Assembly: GCA_028685295.1 (NCBI GenBank)
Contig: JAQUEL010000089.1
Span: forward strand, 1 to 7,144
DNA length: 7,144 bases
From: a bacterium
GTDB taxonomy: Bacteria; UBP13; UBA5359
Direction: 5' to 3'
Part shown: in pieces, positions 1 through 4,271 of the stretch
Layout: the number at the start of each line of letters is the position of its first letter
Numbering within the stretch: position 1 is the stretch's first letter
Program-made: the position numbers and the translations under genes
Notes under the pieces: generated by a model
The model's input: the letters and a program-made list of their open reading frames with translations, nothing else
Databases searched by the model: none
What the model was told of the DNA's origin: nothing

Positions 1-131
1 CGATCTGAAGAATAATGCGATAGCAAAGCCTGCCTGTCGCTGTCATCTGTGAATATCGGCTTACGGTCGTTGCCTCTGGCAGTGATATGATAAAAAGCGT
101 TATTGTATTCTATGTGTAACGGTCTTGACAT
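1..131 (-). CDS. REP-associated tyrosine transposase (Y1/IS200-like family), N-terminal 43 codons, cut by window edge
   Basis: Translating the minus strand from an ATG at 131 gives 43 codons that run off the left edge. They begin MSRPLHIEYNNAFYHITARG and continue with NDRKPIFTDD. This is the N-terminal signature of REP-associated Y1 transposases (RAYTs), whose members typically start M-x-R-P-x-R-I-E-Y, then A-x-Y-H-V-x-x-R-G-N-x-R and I-F-x-D-D. The family consists of single-strand HUH endonucleases that process hairpin repeats. The HUH motif and catalytic tyrosine would lie beyond the edge, so whether the gene is intact cannot be judged. No good Shine-Dalgarno precedes the ATG. The gene lies 60 bases downstream of the gntR stop on the same strand, and the intervening DNA carries a hairpin and a TTGACA box that look like the end of the element. 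Family assignment is confident; activity is unknown. Confidence 0.88.
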   Translation of the reverse strand, partial: MSRPLHIEYNNAFYHITARGNDRKPIFTDDSDRQALLSHYSSD

Positions 132-180
132 AACGCTTTCACGCTATACGAACAAGCGCTTTTTGTCAAGAATGTAGACC
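121..180. repeat. Imperfect inverted repeat (hairpin) at the transposase element end
   Basis: On the plus strand CTTGACA (124-130) pairs perfectly with TGTCAAG (164-170). Inside, CGCTT (134-138) pairs with AAGCG (154-158). Outside, GGTCT (121-125) can pair with AGACC (176-180) as an alternative or extension. The structure spans the transposase start codon at 131-129. RAYT and IS200/IS605 enzymes recognise hairpins near their element ends, so this is a candidate substrate; it could also affect translation of the transposase. Confidence 0.5.
143..169 (-). promoter_or_regulatory. Candidate promoter for the transposase gene
   Basis: On the minus strand a perfect -35 TTGACA (169-164) is followed after 15 bases by TATAGC (148-143), about 12 bases upstream of the transposase ATG. 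The -35 is consensus, but the spacer is short and the -10 is only moderate. The -35 lies inside the hairpin arm, so the same bases may serve both as promoter and as transposase recognition site. Confidence 0.35.
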
Positions 181-191
181 TGACCCCATAG

Positions 192-1298
192 TCATAGAGA
201 CTGATTTGCTTCTTTAGCATCTCCGGGCATCTCTACAGTGATAACTTTCTGATTTCTATCATCTATTCCGTTCTGCATGTTAATCAGCTTGCGAACGGCA
301 AATTCACCCAACTTATCTAACGGTTTACGAACAATCCTTGCATCAGAAATATTCGCATTATCTCCATATACAAAAAGATCTATATCTTTACCGATTACTC
401 TCCCCTGTTCTTTGATACAGCTGCATATTGCCTGTGCCAGATTATCACCTGATACTATAAAGGCTGTGGTTTCATCTAAAGCCTTACGGAGATCTTTTTT
501 AATTTCAGAGGTATCCTGGTTAGGCGTTGACAGATAATTAGTTATTATATTGACAGCGTCCAATTCATACTCTTTAAGAGCTCTGACATACCCCTCGCTC
601 ATACGTTCCCTTCCTCGTATGATATGAGGTGTGACCGGCAACCATTGGTTTACAGCCAGAGTTATCTTGCGATGTCCTTTATCCAACAACTCCCTTGCAG
701 CATTGTAAGCGACAGCACTATCATCACAATACACGGTCGGTACATGCATATTGGTATACATATCGCTTACAACGACAAATGGGCATTGGCTCTCCAGCAA
801 CCTTTTTATCTCAGTTTCTTCCATTGGGCTTAACAACAGCAAGCCTGCCAGGTTTTTTTGCTCAATGCTATGATATAAAGCGCTGTTGCCTGCAAAGAGG
901 CTTCTTCCCATAGTAGTAAAGATATGTAAAGTGTAACCCAACTGCTGCGCAACAGCAGCCGCTCCTTCTAAAAGCCTGGCTATTGAAAGCTCTGTGACTT
1001 TGAACACATCGTGAAAAACGACTCCTATTTCCCGGCTTTCGGAGAAGCTCTTGAGTATAGGCAATGTTGAAGCAACATAAGTGCCTTTGCCTGGAATGCG
1101 TCTTAAGAACCTCTCTTGTTCAAGCTCATTCAAAGCTCGACGAGCGGTTATCTGGCTGACTTTATATTCAGCACACAGTTTACGATCTGACGGCAATAGA
1201 TCATTAGGCTTATAAGTTCCGTTAAGGATCTGACCGATCAAACGGTTTTTAAGCTGAATATATAAGGGTTCGGGTTTATTTTTAGAAAATTCCAGCAT
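192..1298 (-). CDS. GntR-family transcriptional regulator with LacI-type sugar-sensor domain (AraR-like architecture)
   Basis: A 368-residue cytoplasmic DNA-binding repressor. Residues about 9-76 form a GntR winged helix: PLYIQLKNRL, then LLPSDRKLCAEY, ITARRALNELE for the recognition helix and GKGTYV for the wing. Residues about 88-355 resemble the periplasmic-binding-protein-like sensor of the LacI/GalR family (IGVVFHDVF start, GLLLLSP, the DKGHRKITL segment, FIVSGDNLA, DLFVYGDN). The combination is that of Bacillus AraR and similar regulators, which bind a sugar and release DNA; length is typical. The ligand cannot be read from sequence. The ATG at 1298 follows an AGGAGGTGA ribosome site (1307-1315). 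It has its own promoter and a cluster of TTATAAGCA boxes upstream, suggesting autoregulation. Base composition is clearly more A+T rich than the genes to its right, and a transposase end abuts its stop codon, so transfer is possible. Confidence 0.9.
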   Translation of the reverse strand: MLEFSKNKPEPLYIQLKNRLIGQILNGTYKPNDLLPSDRKLCAEYKVSQITARRALNELEQERFLRRIPGKGTYVASTLPILKSFSESREIGVVFHDVFKVTELSIARLLEGAAAVAQQLGYTLHIFTTMGRSLFAGNSALYHSIEQKNLAGLLLLSPMEETEIKRLLESQCPFVVVSDMYTNMHVPTVYCDDSAVAYNAARELLDKGHRKITLAVNQWLPVTPHIIRGRERMSEGYVRALKEYELDAVNIITNYLSTPNQDTSEIKKDLRKALDETTAFIVSGDNLAQAICSCIKEQGRVIGKDIDLFVYGDNANISDARIVRKPLDKLGEFAVRKLINMQNGIDDRNQKVITVEMPGDAKEANQSL

Positions 1299-1317
1299 AT
1301 TACGCTCTCACCTCCTG

Positions 1318-1404
1318 TTATAAGCAGCTTTCCATATGCTTCAATAATTGATTTGACAAATATATTTTTGATTGCTTATAACTGCTTATAATAATTGCTT
1401 TAAG
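1318..1404. promoter_or_regulatory. Cluster of TTATAAGCA boxes, candidate operators for autoregulation
   Basis: Read on the minus strand, TTATAAGCAG (1391-1382) and TTATAAGCAA (1381-1372) lie head to tail at an exact 10-base period. A third copy, GTTATAAGCAG, is on the opposite strand at 1317-1327, next to the ribosome site. A weaker match occurs at 1404-1395, overlapping the -10. Such repetition in a 150-base gap suggests binding sites, most simply for the adjacent GntR/LacI-type protein. The assignment is inferred, since no consensus is known for this regulator. Confidence 0.5.
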
Positions 1405-1432
1405 TATAGCTACTCTAAGAGCCGTTTGTCAA
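1403..1432 (-). promoter_or_regulatory. Sigma-A-type promoter of the gntR-family gene
   Basis: On the minus strand a perfect -35 TTGACA (1432-1427) and a -10 TATACT (1408-1403, five of six consensus bases) are separated by 18 bases. Transcription would start near 1396, leaving a leader of about 97 bases before the ATG at 1298. The TTATAAGCA boxes begin just downstream of the predicted start, a good position for repression. Confidence 0.6.
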
Positions 1433-1452
1433 TTCTCTTTTTTGATGTTTAT

Positions 1453-2241
1453 TTAACTATTGGGATTCCAGTGTAGGCTGGGAACATCACGGGCGGCTAC
1501 TGCCAGATCTATATTATCCATTCCATGCCTTTCCAGGTTAGCCTTGGCTGTCATCAAGGCCAAAGACGGCAGATTATTGATGCGGCTGAGGTGAGCCAGC
1601 CAGACCTGACGCCTGCGCCCTCTGCAGCATTCCACCAGGACACGGGAAGCCTCCTTGTTGGAGATATGACCGCCGGAACCACGAATACGTTTCTTCATAT
1701 AGCAGGGGTACGGCCCCTCCTCCAGCATCCTGATGTCATGATTGAATTCCAGAATTAATAGATCGGCCTGCCCTATTTCTTTCTTCAGGGGATCACAGAC
1801 AAAGCCTATGTCCGTTGCCAGGCAGAGGGATCGGTTGCCGCACGAAACGACGTAACCCACGTGACAGACTCCATCGTGCGGCAACCGATAAGAACGCACG
1901 GACAGAGGGCCTATTCCCATCTCCTGACCTATGGGCATCTCACTGACATTGACGGCGCCGCAACGCTTCAAGATAACTTTGATGGTAGGTAAATTGGCAT
2001 AAACAGGTGTTTCATAACGGCGTGATAGAGGGCCGACACCCTTGACGTGATCGCTATGTTCATGGGTAACGAAGACTCCGCTCAGCTGAGCCGGAGAGAA
2101 GCCGAGATGGTCCAGCCCGGCTGTCAGGGCCTTGAGAGCAATGCCGGCATCTATAAGAATGGTGGTATCGCCGCCTTTGATAAGATAGCAGTTGCCGGAG
2201 CTGCCGCTGGCCAAAGAATATGCTTCAAAATCTGCTGCCAC
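1453..2241 (-). CDS. YycJ/WalJ-like metallo-beta-lactamase-fold hydrolase
   Basis: A 262-residue cytoplasmic MBL-fold protein of normal length for the YycJ (WalJ) family. The metal motif T-H-E-H-S-D-H-V-K-G carries His60, His62, Asp64 and His65. Further ligand candidates are His122 (P-H-D-G), Asp144 (A-T-D-I-G) and His217. The family-typical opening S-L-A-S-G-S-S-G-N-C (9-18), E-F-N-H-D (165-169), G-H-I-S-N (191-195) and A-H-L-S-R-I-N-N-L-P (216-225) are all present. Relatives are described as 5'-3' nucleases or as accessory proteins of the WalRK cell-wall regulon, but no walRK genes are seen here, so the role is open. The GTG at 2241 is supported by GGAGG (2251-2247) five bases upstream. Just ahead of that site a small hairpin (TTGGC 2254-2258, GCCAA 2263-2267) might modulate translation. 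It starts 65 bases after the endonuclease III stop, probably in one transcription unit. Confidence 0.88.
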   Translation of the reverse strand: MAADFEAYSLASGSSGNCYLIKGGDTTILIDAGIALKALTAGLDHLGFSPAQLSGVFVTHEHSDHVKGVGPLSRRYETPVYANLPTIKVILKRCGAVNVSEMPIGQEMGIGPLSVRSYRLPHDGVCHVGYVVSCGNRSLCLATDIGFVCDPLKKEIGQADLLILEFNHDIRMLEEGPYPCYMKKRIRGSGGHISNKEASRVLVECCRGRRRQVWLAHLSRINNLPSLALMTAKANLERHGMDNIDLAVAARDVPSLHWNPNS

Positions 2242-2306
2242 TTTGTCCTCCGATTGGCTGTCGCCAAAAGAATATTAGCACAACGGAAGATCTTTTGCTA
2301 GGATAG

Positions 2307-2996
2307 TTAAAAACGGCTGCCGTTTTCTCCATGCAGAACTTCAAGGTAGTAGCGGCACAGATCGCGAAGAAGACATTTGGAGCAGAGAGGATTTCGGGCG
2401 CGACAGATCTGACGCCCATGCTGGACCATATTGATATGCATCTGATAGTAAAGTTCAGGGGGAATCATCTCCTGCAGCAGCCGATGAGCTCGCTCGGGGC
2501 CTCCTTTCCGCTCCACCAGGCCGAGACGCCGGCTTACCCGGTAGACGTGCGTATCCACAGGAAAAACCGGACGGCCACAGGAGAAGAGCAGCACAATAGC
2601 AGCGGTTTTGACGCCTACGCCCTTGAAGGATATCAAATAATCCCAGGCCCGCTGTAGATCCATGTTACAAATAAAATCCAAAGAGAGCTCTCCGCGCTCA
2701 TCTCGGATCCTTTTCAGCGCATCTCTGATCCAGACAGCCTTTGCTGCAGATAGACCGCCTACGGCGATGGGCTTCTCTATCTCAGGCAGAGAAGCACGGA
2801 TAAGATCTTCCCAGCAAGGAAATCTCTGTCGCAGCCGTTCAAAGGCCCGCAAGCTGTTGACGTCTGTGGTATTCTGAGAAAGGATGGTATAGATGAGTTC
2901 ATCCAGCGGGTTATAGCGAGGCAACCAGCGCCTAGGGCCATACATCTCTACCAGGCGACGATTTATTTCCAGAACCTTTGATTCGGTGCCGTTCAA
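2307..2996 (-). CDS. nth: Endonuclease III-family DNA glycosylase/AP lyase
   Basis: A 229-residue HhH-GPD base-excision repair enzyme that would remove oxidised pyrimidines and nick abasic sites. The helix-hairpin-helix is F-K-G-V-G-V-K-T-A (124-132) with the Schiff-base lysine Lys130, and P-V-D-T-H-V-Y-R-V (146-154) holds the catalytic Asp148. A 4Fe-4S loop is intact: Cys198, six residues, Cys205, two, Cys208, five, Cys214. The usual L-S-A-Q-A-T-D is replaced by I-L-S-Q-N-T-T-D-V-N-S (38-48), so it belongs to a side branch of the family rather than being a close E. coli Nth relative; substrate preference may differ. The start is TTG at 2996, with AGGAG (3012-3008) eleven bases upstream, which is long; no better start is in frame nearby. 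It lies between the exported stalk protein and the MBL hydrolase. Confidence 0.88.
   Translation of the reverse strand: MNGTESKVLEINRRLVEMYGPRRWLPRYNPLDELIYTILSQNTTDVNSLRAFERLRQRFPCWEDLIRASLPEIEKPIAVGGLSAAKAVWIRDALKRIRDERGELSLDFICNMDLQRAWDYLISFKGVGVKTAAIVLLFSCGRPVFPVDTHVYRVSRRLGLVERKGGPERAHRLLQEMIPPELYYQMHINMVQHGRQICRARNPLCSKCLLRDLCRYYLEVLHGENGSRF
2310..2326 (-). terminator. Terminator-like palindrome overlapping the nth stop codon
   Basis: AAAACGGC (2310-2317), one central base, and GCCGTTTT (2319-2326) form a perfect 8-bp palindrome, followed on the minus strand by a further T. The A/T tracts flank a short G+C core, as in a weak intrinsic terminator, and the structure reads the same in both directions. 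It lies inside the last codons of nth. The core is short and the loop tight, so read-through into the MBL gene is likely. Confidence 0.35.
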
Positions 2997-3057
2997 AATC
3001 TTTATTTCTCCTACAGGCTTTCTGCACTGTTATTCTATCGGCAGGCGCCGTATTCCA

Positions 3058-3095
3058 AGGAACGCTGATCTGCGTTAAGCGGTATCAGCGTTCCT
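3058..3095. repeat. 12-bp perfect inverted repeat between stalk-protein gene and nth
   Basis: AGGAACGCTGAT (3058-3069) pairs without mismatch with ATCAGCGTTCCT (3084-3095) around a 14-base loop. It follows the stop of the exported stalk-protein gene by 31 bases and precedes the nth start by 61. Neither side has a T-tract, so it is not a standard intrinsic terminator, though it could stabilise the upstream mRNA's 3' end or attenuate read-through. A possible weak nth promoter (TTGGAA, 15 bases, TAGAAT at 3037-3032) overlaps its edge. Confidence 0.65.
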
Positions 3096-3126
3096 CATGT
3101 AAAATCATCTTGCAATATATGCTTTA

Positions 3127-4197
3127 TTAAAGAGCCTTGCTTGATGCCGCCCGCAGATACTCCATACGAGCATTAACAAATGCCAAGTTGGTATTATATA
3201 TGAGCTCGCTGTCAAGCCGTATGCCGAATTCAGTGCCCGCAGATACCGTCACATCCGCAGCCTGCACTTTATCCTTATTTATTTCGCTGTAGATATATCC
3301 GGCCGCAGCGCCGAGCAAGCCGCTGGTCGTAGTATTCTGTTTGGTCAATTTACCGATAAGCACTCCGGCGCCCGCACCAATGGCTATGAACTTCAGGCGC
3401 TCAGAACCCGTTTTATCTTTAGCCATCAATCGTCCATCTGCTGATTTACTAACGGATTTGTCATCCAGAGAAAGAAGCGATCCGGTTATCCCGATCTTCC
3501 TGCCGTCCGGAAGCCGGACCTCATTGAACGTTAAGTCCAGCATGCCGGGCTGCCCGGCGGACTTGCGTTGGACAGCTTGAATAACACCAAGCAGGTATGT
3601 TCCCTTCGGAAACTCCGCATCCCCCTCCCTGGTAGAGCAAACGACGGCACTTACTCCATCGCCCACATTATTAATTGCTGAACTGATACCTTTGTCCAGC
3701 TTAACCGGAATCACTGTACCGGCCGGAATAATGAGAGAGGCGGCAGCATATTTTTTGCTGGTAGTAATAGATACCGTCTGCATGGCCTCTATCCATTCGA
3801 CCTCGGCTCCCATCGCCTCGCTGACAAAACGTACCGGTACCATAGTAGCGCCGCGAATAATCATGGCCGGCGTATCCAGAGTAACGCTTTTACCGTTAAC
3901 GATAGCCCGCTGATTTCCGATAACCAATTGCACATTAGCAGCTTCTCCGACGGCAACGATCGTCTTGGTAGAAGCATTCCAATCAACCTTTGCTCCAAGA
4001 GCTTCAAAAATGCTCCGTAGCGGCGCCATTATTCTGCCGCCGATTTTAACAGGTGGAACATCGCAAGAGAGCACTTCCCCATTCACTTTTACCTGGGCAG
4101 CTGCCATAGCAGCCGTAACAGGCCATAGCAAGAGCATTGCGAATAACAGCATCCCTGCCAACAGTCCTGCCATTTTAAAGCTTTGTCTTCCCCACAC
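3127..4197 (-). CDS. Exported protein with copper amine oxidase N-terminal-type stalk modules, AGT beta domain and glycine zipper
   Basis: About 356 residues (358 from the upstream GTG at 4203, used for numbering). Residues 1-36 form a signal peptide: basic start, hydrophobic core 11-32, and cleavage near A-M-A-A-A-Q. Two stalk modules of the copper amine oxidase N-terminal type follow: 37-86 (V-K-V-N-G, M-A-P-L-R-S-I-F-E-A-L-G-A) and 90-148 (A-I-V-N-G, M-V-P-V-R-F-V-S-E-A-M-G-A). Residues 156-248 are a beta-rich module beginning I-I-P-A-G-T-V-I-P-V-K-L-D, echoed near the C-terminus by V-S-A-G-T-E-F-G-I-R-L-D (319-330). Between them, residues 274-302 form a glycine-zipper-like helix (G-A-G-A-G-V-L-I-G, then G-L-L-G-A-A-A-G). 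No catalytic oxidase domain is present, so it is not an amine oxidase; an envelope or wall-anchored structural role is inferred. It follows ppsA by about 70 bases. Confidence 0.85.
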   Translation of the reverse strand: MWGRQSFKMAGLLAGMLLFAMLLLWPVTAAMAAAQVKVNGEVLSCDVPPVKIGGRIMAPLRSIFEALGAKVDWNASTKTIVAVGEAANVQLVIGNQRAIVNGKSVTLDTPAMIIRGATMVPVRFVSEAMGAEVEWIEAMQTVSITTSKKYAAASLIIPAGTVIPVKLDKGISSAINNVGDGVSAVVCSTREGDAEFPKGTYLLGVIQAVQRKSAGQPGMLDLTFNEVRLPDGRKIGITGSLLSLDDKSVSKSADGRLMAKDKTGSERLKFIAIGAGAGVLIGKLTKQNTTTSGLLGAAAGYIYSEINKDKVQAADVTVSAGTEFGIRLDSELIYNTNLAFVNARMEYLRAASSKAL

Positions 4198-4206
4198 GTT
4201 CACTTA

Positions 4207-4212
4207 CCTCCT
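4207..4212 (-). promoter_or_regulatory. Ribosome binding site deciding the stalk-protein start
   Basis: A perfect AGGAGG lies only three bases from the GTG at 4203 but nine bases from the next in-frame GTG at 4197. Normal spacing favours 4197 as the true start. The two choices differ by two residues and do not alter the signal peptide. Confidence 0.6.
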
Positions 4213-4271
4213 TAGGCATAAAGCTATTCCCGGCTTTTACCGGTTACTATTTTATTCAACAATAACCCCTC

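Larger units (their letters stand above)
1..190 (-). mobile_element. Terminal part of a RAYT/IS200-like element, outer end near 180-190
   Basis: The transposase start, a promoter-like box and an inverted repeat sit in 1-180. Read on the minus strand, the block opens with TATGGGGTCAGGTCTACATT at 190-171. From memory, GGGGTCAGGTCT-like sequence often flanks RAYT genes in unrelated bacteria, so I place the outer boundary at about 180-190. That is recollection, not a search. The gntR stop codon (192-194) falls immediately outside. The other end of the element is beyond the window. Confidence 0.6.

Noticed and set aside
2331-2657. Plus-strand open frames opposite nth and other genes
   Set aside because: They mirror conserved minus-strand genes, lack family features, and show no ribosome site or promoter of their own.
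3127-4197. Calling the exported protein a copper amine oxidase
   Set aside because: Only the N-terminal stalk-type modules are present. There is no catalytic domain or topaquinone motif, so the enzyme name would mislead.
4215-4245. Small CCGG...CCGG stem between ppsA and the stalk-protein gene as a terminator
   Set aside because: The stem is only about four base pairs with no T-tract, too weak to call.
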